Shown piece after piece: positions 8,185-17,615 of a DNA stretch of 64,000 nucleotides. The notes under the pieces are model-generated. The model was not told the origin of the DNA. It did no database searches and was given only the letters and a program-made list of their open reading frames with translations. Position numbers and translations under genes: made by a program. The stretch's first letter is position 1. Each line of letters starts with the position of its first letter. The stretch comes from an uncultured Gemmatimonadales bacterium (GTDB lineage: Bacteria > Gemmatimonadota > Gemmatimonadetes > Palauibacterales > Palauibacteraceae), in NCBI GenBank assembly GCA_947259585.1, contig CAMYMV010000007.1, forward strand, positions 71,929 to 135,928, read 5' to 3'.

Positions 8185-8955
8185 ATGACGCTGAAGAGCT
8201 ATACCGGGCTCTCGGCGGCCTCGTACGATCTCTGGTTCGGCGACGAGGGTTTCGAGGACGTCGAGTTCTTCCGCGACGCCATCCGAGATGGCGGCGAGCC
8301 GGCGCTCGAGGTGGCCTGCGGCACGGGCCGGCTCCTGGTCCCCTTCGCCCGTGAAGGCCTGGATGTCGAGGGGCTCGATCTATCGGCAGAGATGCTGGGC
8401 ATCTGCCGGCGGAAGGCCGAAGAGGCCGGTGTCCCTGTCACGCTCCACCGGGCGGCGATGGAGGAGTTCGCCCTCGACCGCCAATTCCGGACGATCTTCG
8501 TTCCCTTCGGATCGTTCATGCTGCTCGACGACCTCGACAAGGCGCGGCGGGCTCTGAGCTGTTTCCGTGCGCACCTCGAGGTGGGAGGCCGCGTCCTGAT
8601 TCCGCTCCACCTGCCGTGGCTGCGCGACGTCGGCGTCGAGCCCGCGACGCCTGGCGAATGGCGCCTCCGCCGGGTGGCTACCCGTCCGGAGGATGACGCT
8701 GTCGTGCGCTGCTTCGAGAACACGACCTTCGACTTCGAGCGGCAGGTTCAGGACGTAAAGCTCCGCTTCGAGGTCGTGCTTGCCGGAGAGGTGATCGACG
8801 TCGAGGAGAATGAGCAGCGGCTGCGCTGGTATACGCAGGAGGAGTTCGCCGATCTGCTCGGTGAAGTCGGCTTCAGCGACGTGACGGTCCTCGAGAGCTA
8901 CACCTGGAATCCGGCAGAGGCGGATAGTCCACGCTTCACAACTGCAGCGAGTTAG
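8185..8955 (+). CDS. Class I SAM-dependent methyltransferase
   Basis: 256 residues. The SAM-binding motif I is EVACGTGRLL (42-51), followed by the acidic end of strand 2 (VEGLDLSAEML), a motif II-like FRTIFVPFGS and a motif III-like region after GGRVLIP. This is a Rossmann-fold methyltransferase of the Methyltransf_25/11 type, related to small-molecule or protein methylases annotated only by class. The C-terminal part has the extra beta strands and RWYTQEEFADLL helix commonly seen in this group. No substrate can be assigned, and the neighbours are unrelated. The ATG at 8185 fits the family N-terminus, although there is no ribosome site. Confidence 0.88.
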   Translation: MTLKSYTGLSAASYDLWFGDEGFEDVEFFRDAIRDGGEPALEVACGTGRLLVPFAREGLDVEGLDLSAEMLGICRRKAEEAGVPVTLHRAAMEEFALDRQFRTIFVPFGSFMLLDDLDKARRALSCFRAHLEVGGRVLIPLHLPWLRDVGVEPATPGEWRLRRVATRPEDDAVVRCFENTTFDFERQVQDVKLRFEVVLAGEVIDVEENEQRLRWYTQEEFADLLGEVGFSDVTVLESYTWNPAEADSPRFTTAAS

Positions 8956-9031
8956 GCTCCATGACGTAAGGTCACATCGATGCCATTACGGCTCGCCCGC
9001 GACCACACCGGCATGCGGGCGGCCGGAGCGG

Positions 9032-9328
9032 CTATCCGGCATCGTATCCCTCCAGGATCGCCAGCATGGAGTCCGTGGAATCGAGCCGCAGCTCCAGCAA
9101 CGGCGCGTACTCCTCGGAGGCGTAGAACTCCTCCGCCACCGCGCGGGATGGAAACTCCAGGATCACCACCGTGTGGTGGTCCCACTCTCCCTCCAGGACC
9201 TCAACGCCTCCTCCGCGCACCAGGTAGCGGGCGCCCCATCGCGACAGCATGGGAGCGACCTCCTGGACGTAACGGGCGAATCCATCTCGGTCCTTCACAT
9301 CGATATCGACGATCACGTAGGCAGGCAT
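9032..9328 (-). CDS. DUF1330 family protein
   Basis: 98 residues from ATG at 9328, with AAGG-type ribosome pairing upstream; the open frame continues further 5' but without family similarity. The sequence begins AYVIVDIDVKD, has the GGRYLVRGG-like turn (GARYLVRGGGVEVLEG) and a VVILEFPS strand, and ends with a helix containing EEYAPLLELR. This is the dimeric alpha-beta barrel DUF1330 fold, close to ABM/Dabb monooxygenase-type barrels. Its function is unknown in general. It stands alone, convergent with the methyltransferase gene and downstream of the radical SAM gene on the same strand. Confidence 0.88.
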   Translation of the reverse strand: MPAYVIVDIDVKDRDGFARYVQEVAPMLSRWGARYLVRGGGVEVLEGEWDHHTVVILEFPSRAVAEEFYASEEYAPLLELRLDSTDSMLAILEGYDAG

Positions 9329-9459
9329 CGATCGGCCTTCCGCTGCGGTCGAGTGCTCCGAGTCTAGAGTAGACCGGTTCAAGCTCGGGGTCTCGTCCCG
9401 GCACATCAAGCAGTGGGCACGCGACTCACCCTGCGATCGACAGCCGCAGCCCGCCGCGT

Positions 9460-10518
9460 TCAGCCGACGTCGAACAGGCCGAGCTGACCGCCCAGTGACG
9501 GCCGCCGGAAGTGGGTGGTGGAGAGTGGCGGTGGGCTCCTGGCCAGCCCGAACCGGTTGCAACCGATCTCGAACATCTGCTGAAGCTGCTCGGCGAACGG
9601 TCCCTCCCCCCGCTGCCGGCGGCCGAACTGCGGCTCGTAGAGCTTCCCGTCGCTCAGATCCCGAAGCCGGTTCAGGACCTTCTCCTTCCTCTCCGGGAAG
9701 TGTCTCTCCAACCAGGCTTCGAAGAGTGGGGCCACGCTCCAGGGCAGCCTCAGCATGATGAACGCTGCCCGGGTCGCGCCCGCTTCGGCGGCCGCGGCCA
9801 GGATGTCAGGCATTTCGTGATCGGTGAGGCCGGGGATGACGGGCGCCACCATGACTCCGGCCGGGATTCCGGCAGAGGCCAGCTTTCGAATCGCGTCCAG
9901 CCTGCGCTCGGGCGTAGACGTGCGCGGCTCCATGACCCGCTGGAGCTCCCGGTCCAGGCTCGTCACGGAGAGGCTGACGGCGACTGCCCCGTACTCTCTT
10001 AGCTGTGCGAGGAGGTCGATGTCCCGGGTCACGAGGTGGTTCTTCGTGATGATGGCTGTCGGATTCCTGGACTCGGCGAGGACCTCCAGACAGCGGCGCG
10101 TGATGCGCAGGCTGCGCTCGACCGGCTGGTAGGGGTCCGTCACGCCGCTGAGCGCTACCAGCTGCGGCTTCCACCGCTTTGACGAGAGCTCACGACGAAG
10201 CAGCTCCGGCGCATCCTCCTTGACGAAGATCCTGGTCTCGAAGTCGAGCCCGGCGGAGAGGCCCAGGTATTCGTGAGTGGGACGCGAATAGCAGTAGGCA
10301 CACCCATGCTCGCAACCTCTGTAGGGATTGATGCTCGCGTTGAAGCCGACGTCCGGGCTGTCGTTGTAGGCGATGATCGACCGGGAGGCGTCGCGGAAGA
10401 ACCGGGTCCGGGGCAGGGCATCGTCCGGCCTCCTGGCATCGCGCTCCACGAAGATCGGCACGAAGCGGTTTGGCGGGTCCTCGGCGGCTCCTCGTCCGCG
10501 GATCGGAAGCGGCTTCAT
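9460..10518 (-). CDS. PA0069 family radical SAM protein
   Basis: 352 residues. The [4Fe-4S] motif is CEHGCAYCY (Cys-X3-Cys-X2-Cys) near residue 69, preceded by the family mark NPYRG. After it come the SGVTDPYQPVE stretch and the TKNHLVTRDIDLL and VSLSVTSLDRELQRVMEPRT blocks that define the PA0069/SplB-like branch. Members resemble spore photoproduct lyase, but their substrate is not known. The N-terminus (GRGAAEDPPNRF) is also characteristic and supports ATG 10518 as the start. It is divergent from the ypdA-like gene, with about 108 bp between the starts. Confidence 0.92.
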   Translation of the reverse strand: MKPLPIRGRGAAEDPPNRFVPIFVERDARRPDDALPRTRFFRDASRSIIAYNDSPDVGFNASINPYRGCEHGCAYCYSRPTHEYLGLSAGLDFETRIFVKEDAPELLRRELSSKRWKPQLVALSGVTDPYQPVERSLRITRRCLEVLAESRNPTAIITKNHLVTRDIDLLAQLREYGAVAVSLSVTSLDRELQRVMEPRTSTPERRLDAIRKLASAGIPAGVMVAPVIPGLTDHEMPDILAAAAEAGATRAAFIMLRLPWSVAPLFEAWLERHFPERKEKVLNRLRDLSDGKLYEPQFGRRQRGEGPFAEQLQQMFEIGCNRFGLARSPPPLSTTHFRRPSLGGQLGLFDVG

Positions 10519-10626
10519 TCAATCGCCTACACGTCCGACGACGGTATGTTCGGGGTTTGTTCGGTATCGGTCAATTGGAACAGGATCCATGCCTCCTTCG
10601 TATCTGAGCCCCGGAAGAGGAGACAA

Positions 10627-11598
10627 ATGGAAGACGCGATCATCGTCGGCTCGGGGCCGGTCGGACTGGCCTGCGCGGTATCCGCCAAGCGAAGAGGTCT
10701 GGATCCGCTCGTGCTGGATCAGGGTTCGGTGTGCGATTCCATCGTGCGCTACCCCATCGGAATGACCTTTTTCACGACGCCGGAACGGATGGAGATCGGT
10801 GGGCATCCCCTGACCTGCGCCGGTCAGAAGCCCACCCGTGAGGAGGGGCTGAAGTACTACCGCGGGGTCGTGCGGAGCGAGGGACTCCGAGTCCGGACCT
10901 ACGCCAAAGTCGCCTCGGCGGTCCGAGACGAGGACGGCATCGAATGCCGCCTGGAGACGCGGTCGGGTCCCGAGTCGATCCGTTGTTCGAGGCTGGTGTT
11001 GGCGACGGGCTACTACGACCACCCGAACCTGGTCGGCGTTGAAGGCGAAGACCTTCCGCACGTCAGCCACTACTTCGACGAGGCGCACCGGAGCTTCGGG
11101 CAAAGGGTCGTCATCATCGGAGGCAAGAACTCCGCGGTGGAGGCGGCGCTCGAGCTCTATCGCGCCGGGGCACACGTCACGCTCGTGAACCGGCATGCCG
11201 AGTTCAGGCCGACGGTCAAGTACTGGCTCGTTCCGGACGTTGAGAACCGAATCGCGGCCGGAGAGATCGAGGCGAGGTTCGGGGCGGAGATCCTCGGGAT
11301 AACCCCGGCGGCCGTCACGATCCGGAACGCCGATGGGCAGGCCGAGGATCTTCCGTGCGACAGGGTGTACGCACTGACCGGGTTCCACCCGGACTTCGAC
11401 CTGTTTCGCCGCGTCGGAATCGAGCTGGACCCCGACAGCTGCGTCCCGGCGATCGACATGGCGACCCTGGAGACGAACGTTCCGGGCGTCTACATGGCCG
11501 GCAGCATCACACACGGCCACAAGACGTCCGAGGTCTTCATCGAGAACGGCCGCTTCGACGGGGAGAAGATCTTCGCCGACGTTGTGGGAGGATTTTGA
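10627..11598 (+). CDS. ypdA: YpdA family FAD-dependent (bacillithiol) disulfide reductase
   Basis: 323 residues from ATG at 10627, which has GGAAGAGGAG upstream. The FAD Rossmann motif GSGPVGL (8-14) opens the protein, and a second nucleotide motif ([13 protein letters not shown]) marks the NADPH domain. The short motif after residue 45 ([18 protein letters not shown]) and the [16 protein letters not shown] stretch follow YpdA. It lacks the CxxC of thioredoxin reductase, as expected. In Firmicutes YpdA reduces oxidised bacillithiol; here no bacillithiol synthesis gene is within the window, so the thiol partner is an inference. The C-terminal [13 protein letters not shown] segment is well kept. 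Confidence 0.9.
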   Translation: MEDAIIVGSGPVGLACAVSAKRRGLDPLVLDQGSVCDSIVRYPIGMTFFTTPERMEIGGHPLTCAGQKPTREEGLKYYRGVVRSEGLRVRTYAKVASAVRDEDGIECRLETRSGPESIRCSRLVLATGYYDHPNLVGVEGEDLPHVSHYFDEAHRSFGQRVVIIGGKNSAVEAALELYRAGAHVTLVNRHAEFRPTVKYWLVPDVENRIAAGEIEARFGAEILGITPAAVTIRNADGQAEDLPCDRVYALTGFHPDFDLFRRVGIELDPDSCVPAIDMATLETNVPGVYMAGSITHGHKTSEVFIENGRFDGEKIFADVVGGF

Positions 11599-11610
11599 GC
11601 CGCCTATATT
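11582..11610 (+). promoter_or_regulatory. Sigma-70-type promoter for rpmE-prfA-prmC
   Basis: TTGTGG (11582-11587), a 17-base spacer and TATATT (11605-11610) lie across the ypdA stop, with transcription expected near 11617 and the rpmE ATG at 11652. The -10 and spacer are good; the -35 matches four of six. Confidence 0.6.
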
Positions 11611-11651
11611 CTCCTGCTGTTTTTCCAACGAACAGACAGACGGAAAACACG

Positions 11652-12104
11652 ATGCGAACAGGTATACATCCGGAGTACAAGAAGACCCTGATCACCTGCG
11701 CCTGCGGGAGGGTCTCGGAGACGCAAGCGACGGTGGACGAGCTCCACGTGGAGATCTGCTCCCACTGCCATCCGTTCTTCACCGGCCGGCAGAAGCTGGT
11801 GGATACGGCGGGCCGCGTGGAGCGCTTCCGAGCCAAGTACGGCGCCGGCAGTGGGCGGGTGCCCGCCGCGGCGGAGGATCGGGGGGAGCCCGAAGCGGAG
11901 GCTGCCGTTGCCGTCGAGGAGCCCGAGGCCGCCCTGGAGGTGGAGGAGCCGGCGGACGAGCCGGAGGTCGCCTCTGAGGCGGAGCCGGAGGCTGAAGTAG
12001 TGGAAGCCGTCGAGGCCACAGCCACCGACGAGCCGGAGACCCCGGCTGCGAACGAGCCGGAGGAATCCGCCGAGCCAGACGAAGCGGAAGCCGAGAAGAG
12101 CTGA
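11652..12104 (+). CDS. rpmE: Ribosomal protein L31 with a long acidic C-terminal tail
   Basis: 150 residues. The first 70 are a normal zinc-binding L31: [10 protein letters not shown] start, Cys16 and Cys18, then Cys36 and Cys39 in [10 protein letters not shown], and the [10 protein letters not shown] end. After that comes a tail of about 80 residues made mainly of Glu, Ala, Pro and Val; 27 Glu and 4 Asp against two basic residues. Normal L31 ends near residue 66-75. The frame is open and codon use looks like the rest, so this is an extension and not a frameshift. It starts the rpmE-prfA-prmC run and has its own promoter. No clear ribosome site is visible before ATG. Confidence 0.93.
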   Translation: MRTGIHPEYKKTLITCACGRVSETQATVDELHVEICSHCHPFFTGRQKLVDTAGRVERFRAKYGAGSGRVPAAAEDRGEPEAEAAVAVEEPEAALEVEEPADEPEVASEAEPEAEVVEAVEATATDEPETPAANEPEESAEPDEAEAEKS

Positions 12105-12191
12105 GCGTCGACCCGCATCCCCGTCCGCCGGCGCCCCTCGGCGGGCATCCGCGCATCGTAGGGCGCCATCGCCGCGCGAGCCACGATTCCC

Positions 12192-13286
12192 ATGAGTGAC
12201 AACGCCGCACTTCTCACCAGGCAGGTTCAGGAGCGGAGCGCCCGGCATCGCGAGCTCGCCGAGCTCATGGCCGATCCGGCCGTCATCGGCGACGTGGCGA
12301 AGCTGCGGGACCTCGCGCGCGAGCACGCGGAGCTCGCGCCCATCGTCGAGGTCGGCGCCGAATACCTGGCAGTGTTGGACCAGCTGCAGCAAGCCGAGGA
12401 GCTGGCGGCGGGCTCGGAGGATCCGGAGCTGGTCGAGCTCGCCCAGGCCGAGTCGGAGGAGCTGTCTACCCGCAAGGAGCAGCTCGAGGAGAGCCTCCAC
12501 CAGCTGCTCGTCCCCAAGGACCCGCTGGACGATCGGCCGGCGGTGCTGGAGATCCGTGCCGGGACGGGAGGCGATGAGGCCGGCCTGTTCGCGGCCGACC
12601 TCTTCCGCATGTACAGCCGCTACGCTGCCCAGCACGACTGGAACGTGGAGATGATCTCCTCTACGGAGGGAGCGCTGGAGGGCCTCAAGGAGGTCATCTT
12701 CGTGGTCCGCGGTCGTGACGCCTATGGCCACCTTCGGTACGAGTCGGGCGTGCACCGGGTGCAACGGGTTCCGGAGACCGAGAGCTCGGGTCGGATCCAC
12801 ACATCGGCGGCGACCGTCGCGGTTCTGCCCGAGGCCGAAGAGGTGGATATCGAGATCGATCCGGCGGATCTGAAGGTGGACGTCTTCCGGTCCTCCGGTC
12901 CCGGCGGGCAGTCCGTGAACACGACCGATTCGGCGGTACGAATCACCCACGAGCCGACCGGCCTGGTCGTGACCTGCCAGGACGAGAAATCACAGCACAA
13001 GAACAAGGCAAAGGCGCTCAAGGTCCTCAGGAGCCGCCTTCTGGACCTGAAGGTCGCCGAGCAGGAAGCGGACCGCGCCCGGGAGCGGCGGACGCAGGTG
13101 GGAACCGGAGACCGGTCCGCCAAGATCCGCACCTACAACTTCCCGCAGAACCGCGTCACCGATCATCGAATCCACCTCACGCTTCACCGACTCGAGGCGA
13201 CCCTGGGCGGCGATCTCGACGAGCTCGTCGAGGCGCTGCGGGTCGCCGGAGCGGAGGAGCGCATGGAGGCGGTCGCCGAGGCGTGA
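12192..13286 (+). CDS. prfA: Peptide chain release factor 1
   Basis: 364 residues, normal length. It ends translation at UAA and UAG. The GGQ motif that enters the peptidyl-transferase centre is at 238-240 in SSGPGGQSVN. The stop-codon reading tripeptide is P-E-T at 194-196 in the RVPETES context, matching the P-x-T of RF1 and not the SPF of RF2. The coiled N-terminal domain and QDEKSQHKNKAKALKVLRSRL are typical. It is followed by prmC, whose GTG overlaps its stop as GTGA; PrmC methylates the GGQ glutamine, so the two are coupled in function and translation. Confidence 0.97.
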   Translation: MSDNAALLTRQVQERSARHRELAELMADPAVIGDVAKLRDLAREHAELAPIVEVGAEYLAVLDQLQQAEELAAGSEDPELVELAQAESEELSTRKEQLEESLHQLLVPKDPLDDRPAVLEIRAGTGGDEAGLFAADLFRMYSRYAAQHDWNVEMISSTEGALEGLKEVIFVVRGRDAYGHLRYESGVHRVQRVPETESSGRIHTSAATVAVLPEAEEVDIEIDPADLKVDVFRSSGPGGQSVNTTDSAVRITHEPTGLVVTCQDEKSQHKNKAKALKVLRSRLLDLKVAEQEADRARERRTQVGTGDRSAKIRTYNFPQNRVTDHRIHLTLHRLEATLGGDLDELVEALRVAGAEERMEAVAEA

Positions 13287-14281
13287 ACCGCGGGGACGCC
13301 GAGGGGAGGGATCTCCCCGGAGCCCGAAGGCCGGGCGGTCCCAGTCGTCGCCAGGCGCTGGACGGCATCGCTCGCGAGCTTGCGGCGGCCGGTATCGACT
13401 CGGCGAGGGTCGAGGCCGAACGGCTCCTCTCGCTGGCGGTCGGGATCTCGAGAGCAGACCTCCAGCTCTCGCTGGAATCCGAGCTTTCGGCGGGGGACGC
13501 CCGCACTCTGGCCGACGCCGTTCGCCGCCGGTTGGCCGGAGAACCCCTTCAGCACATCGAGGGCAGCGTCGAATTCCGGGACCTCGTGCTCGCCGCCGAT
13601 CGGCGTGCCTTCGTTCCACGACCCGAGACGGAGCAGCTGCTCGACCGGGTCCTCGAGTGGGCGCGAGAGCGGCAACAAGCTCTGCGCGCCCGGGCCGAGG
13701 CGCGGCCCGTCGACGCGGAGGGGGTGAGGGTCGTCTCTCGACCTGCCGAACGAGCGTACGTCGACGCGGCGCTGGATGTCGGCACCGGATCGGGAGCGAT
13801 CGCGCTGACCCTGGCCGACGAGCACGTCGCCTCGAGAATCGTCGCTCTCGACCGATCTCATCAGGCGCTGGAGCAGGCGACGGAGAACCGGCGCGGGGTC
13901 GGCCAAACCGAGGCGAGCGTCGAGTTCCGGCTCGTGGAGGGCACGCTCTGGGGGGCCGTGGGCGAAGGGGAGCGCTTCGATCTCATCGTCTCCAACCCAC
14001 CGTACGTTTCGACCACCGAGATGGAGCGCCTCCCCCCCGAGGTGCGGCACGATCCCTCGGAGGCGCTCGTGGCGGGCGAGGATGGGCTCGACCTAATCCG
14101 CGAGATCCTGGCCGGCGCCTGGGATCACCTGAGGCCTGGCGGGGCGCTGTTCCTGGAGATCGGAGAAGGGCAGGGAGAACGGGTCGAAGAGCTCCTGAGG
14201 GAGACCGGTGACTGGGCCAGAACGGCGATCCAGAAAGATCTGGCCGGGAGGGTGAGGTTCGCGTTCGCAGAGCGCCGGTGA
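13283..14281 (+). CDS. prmC: Release factor glutamine N5-methyltransferase
   Basis: 332 residues, somewhat longer than the usual 280. Motif I is DVGTGSGAIAL (165-175) and the catalytic NPPY is at 238-241, the signature for amide-nitrogen methylation. The N-terminal helical domain that holds the release factor spans about 24-100, ending in GEPLQHI and the PRPETE motif (112-117). An extra 30-residue Arg/Ala-rich insertion lies between PRPETE and motif I (about 125-158). It acts on the product of prfA directly upstream, with which it overlaps by four bases. A hairpin follows the gene. Confidence 0.95.
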   Translation: MNRGDAEGRDLPGARRPGGPSRRQALDGIARELAAAGIDSARVEAERLLSLAVGISRADLQLSLESELSAGDARTLADAVRRRLAGEPLQHIEGSVEFRDLVLAADRRAFVPRPETEQLLDRVLEWARERQQALRARAEARPVDAEGVRVVSRPAERAYVDAALDVGTGSGAIALTLADEHVASRIVALDRSHQALEQATENRRGVGQTEASVEFRLVEGTLWGAVGEGERFDLIVSNPPYVSTTEMERLPPEVRHDPSEALVAGEDGLDLIREILAGAWDHLRPGGALFLEIGEGQGERVEELLRETGDWARTAIQKDLAGRVRFAFAERR

Positions 14282-14301
14282 GCCTGCCACCGAGGCAAGA
14301 A

Positions 14302-14317
14302 GGGCGCGGTCGCGCCC
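14302..14317 (+). terminator. Short GC hairpin after prmC
   Basis: GGGCGC and GCGCCC form a 6-bp stem with loop GGTC, 20 bases after the prmC stop. No T-run follows (CCGATTATGG), so termination is uncertain. TATACT at 14333-14338, just downstream, could be a -10 for the next gene. Confidence 0.4.
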
Positions 14318-14414
14318 CGATTATGGCCGCGTTATACTACCGGCTTGATCTGAACCTCCTTGCGTGAAGGCGACGTCCGCCGACGCGCGGCATCCCTTGG
14401 ACGAGCGGATTTCA

Positions 14415-14792
14415 ATGGCTACCGACGACCCGCGTGCGGGAATCATGGAGAAAGCGGAGGAGCTCGGCCGCCTGATCTCACAGAGTGCGGAATACAGCTA
14501 CCTGAACGCCGCCAACCGGGACCTGGCCGATGACCGGGAGGCCACGGAGACGCTCAACGAGATGAGGGCGCTGCAGGAGCGGTTGCTCGGCCACATCTCG
14601 CGCGGCGAGGATCCGCCTGCGGAGCTCCAGCAGGAGTACGCGGATTTCCAGGAAAAGGTACAGACGAGCAGCCGCTACCAGTCCCTTATCTCCTCCCAGC
14701 TCAACTTCGACAAGCTGATGGACAAGGTGCACCACTCCATCGGCGAGGGGATCAAGAAGGGGCAAGAGAGCCGGATCATCATGCCCTCATGA
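14415..14792 (+). CDS. YlbF/YmcA family protein
   Basis: 125 residues from ATG at 14415; a GTG at 14364 is an alternative. The protein is nearly all helical with the family pattern: an N-terminal helix (IMEKAEELGRLISQSAEYSYLNAANRDLADD), a middle helix with ALQERL and a final helix ending in FDKLMDKVHHSIGEGI. In Bacillus, YlbF and YmcA with YaaT form a complex that helps RNase Y process transcripts and aids competence and sporulation; partners for this one are not visible here. The stop overlaps the ATG of the next gene as ATGA, so it is the first gene of a unit with the phospholipid genes. Confidence 0.72.
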   Translation: MATDDPRAGIMEKAEELGRLISQSAEYSYLNAANRDLADDREATETLNEMRALQERLLGHISRGEDPPAELQQEYADFQEKVQTSSRYQSLISSQLNFDKLMDKVHHSIGEGIKKGQESRIIMPS

Positions 14793-15493
14793 ACCGCATC
14801 CGCGGTGTACTGGAGAAGGGCCTGCGCGCGACCGTCGAGCCGATCGTATCCTGGCTGACGAACCGCCGCGTCCACCCCAACATCCTGTCGACCGCGGGAT
14901 TCCTGATCACGTGCAGCTCCGGTTTCTTCTTCCACCAGCACCACGTTCGAACGGCCGGCTTCCTGATCCTCCTGGGGGGCGTGTTCGACATCTTTGATGG
15001 CACGGTAGCCCGTCGGACGGGGCTCGCGTCGCCGTTCGGGGCCTTCTACGACTCGACACTGGATCGCCTCTCCGAGATCATCGTCTATCTCGGGCTGCTG
15101 TCGCTGTACAACGACTATCGACTCGAGCTGGGCGACGTCGGCATGATCTATTGGGTCATGTTGGCGATGGCCGGTTCGCTGATGATCAGCTACACGCGGG
15201 CAAGGGCGGAGGGCCTGGGCGTGCGCTGCGACGTCGGCATCATGCAGCGCGCCGAGAGAGTGATCCTGATCGGGTTCGCGGCGCTGATCTTCGGCGAAGC
15301 AACGCTGATGGGCGTGCAGGGCCTGGCCCTTCGCATCGTGATCATAGGTCTCGCCATCCTCACCAACATCACCGTGCTACAACGAATCATCTGGGTGTAC
15401 CAGCATTCCCGCCCCCACGGGCGACCCGAGCCGGACGCCGCGGTACGCCCGCCGGCCGACGAGTCCCACTTCGCCGGTCCACCCGACGCCTGA
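14789..15493 (+). CDS. CDP-alcohol phosphatidyltransferase, probable phosphatidylinositol-phosphate synthase
   Basis: 234 residues, integral membrane, with several hydrophobic helices. The full catalytic motif is present: D67-xx-D70-G71-xx-A74-R75, then eight residues, G84-xxx-D88-xxx-D92. This binds two metals and transfers a phosphatidyl group from CDP-diacylglycerol to an alcohol. The next gene makes inositol-3-phosphate, so the acceptor is probably inositol phosphate (product phosphatidylinositol phosphate), as in mycobacteria; this rests on context. Glycerol-phosphate or serine acceptors cannot be ruled out. The start overlaps the preceding stop by four bases, and the C-terminal tail after the last helix is short and Pro-rich. 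Confidence 0.85.
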   Translation: MNRIRGVLEKGLRATVEPIVSWLTNRRVHPNILSTAGFLITCSSGFFFHQHHVRTAGFLILLGGVFDIFDGTVARRTGLASPFGAFYDSTLDRLSEIIVYLGLLSLYNDYRLELGDVGMIYWVMLAMAGSLMISYTRARAEGLGVRCDVGIMQRAERVILIGFAALIFGEATLMGVQGLALRIVIIGLAILTNITVLQRIIWVYQHSRPHGRPEPDAAVRPPADESHFAGPPDA

Positions 15494-15537
15494 CGGGACT
15501 CGAGCACTTCACCCAAAACGACCTTAGCGGGGAGAGT

Positions 15538-16884
<1,347 letters not shown>

Positions 16885-17516
16885 GCAGGCCGAAGGGCCT
16901 TCCGGCCGCGGGTTCTTCCTCGTCTTCGAGGGGGTGGAAGGGGCCGGAAAGACGACTCAGGCCCGTCGCCTTACGCGGCGTCTCGAGGCGGCCGGCGTAT
17001 CCTGCCTCATGGCCCGGGAGCCGGGAGGCACGCAGGGCGGCGAGCGGATTCGTGACGTCGTGCTGGATCCGGGCCTCGATCTCGGCCCGGAGGCGGAAAC
17101 GCTGCTCTACCTCGCGTCGAGGGCCGAGTTCGTCCGGCGGATCGTGCGCCCGGCTCTCGACGAGGGGCGGATCGTCGTGGCTGACAGGTACGAGTTCTCG
17201 ACGCTCGCCTACCAGGGCATCGGCCGCGGACTGGGGCTGGAGAAGGTGCGCGGGCTCAACTCGTGGGCTACCGGAGGGCTCGAGCCGGATGCGGTGATCC
17301 TGCTTCGGATAGAGCCATCGGCCGGCCGCGACCGGAAGGAAGAGGAACCGGACCGGTTGGAGCGCGAGTCCGGAGAGTTCTTCCGCCAGGTGGCGGAGGC
17401 CTACGACTTGCTTGCCTCCACGGATTCGAGAATAGTGGCCGTCGACGGGCAGGGATCGCCCGAGGAGATCGAGGAGCGCGTGATCGCCGAACTGGTCGGG
17501 CGTTGGCCTGGAACAT

Positions 17517-17543
17517 TTGAAGTGCTAAAGCGTTAGCAATCAA
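17517..17543. promoter_or_regulatory. AT-rich palindrome across the tmk stop
   Basis: TGCTAA (17523-17528) and TTAGCA (17533-17538) are perfect arms around AGCG, with TTGA and TCAA extending the symmetry one base out of phase. Its AT content stands out in this GC-rich DNA. It resembles half of a CIRCE element but lacks the ACTC/GAGT ends. It is 75 bp before the protease gene. Confidence 0.4.
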
Positions 17544-17615
17544 GAACTCGCGGTTTCACGGGTCCGGACATCGAGCTCGGGTCGGACGGTGGTCGCCCAG
17601 GGATACGGAGGCTGA

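Noticed and set aside
11604..12950. Long open frame on the minus strand across rpmE and prfA
   Set aside because: Leu/Arg/Gly-rich and without recognisable motifs, whereas the plus strand has intact L31 and RF1.
17517..17543. CIRCE element near the tmk stop
   Set aside because: The palindrome has TGCTAA/TTAGCA but lacks the GAGTGCTAA/TTAGCACTC ends with a 9-base spacer that define CIRCE.
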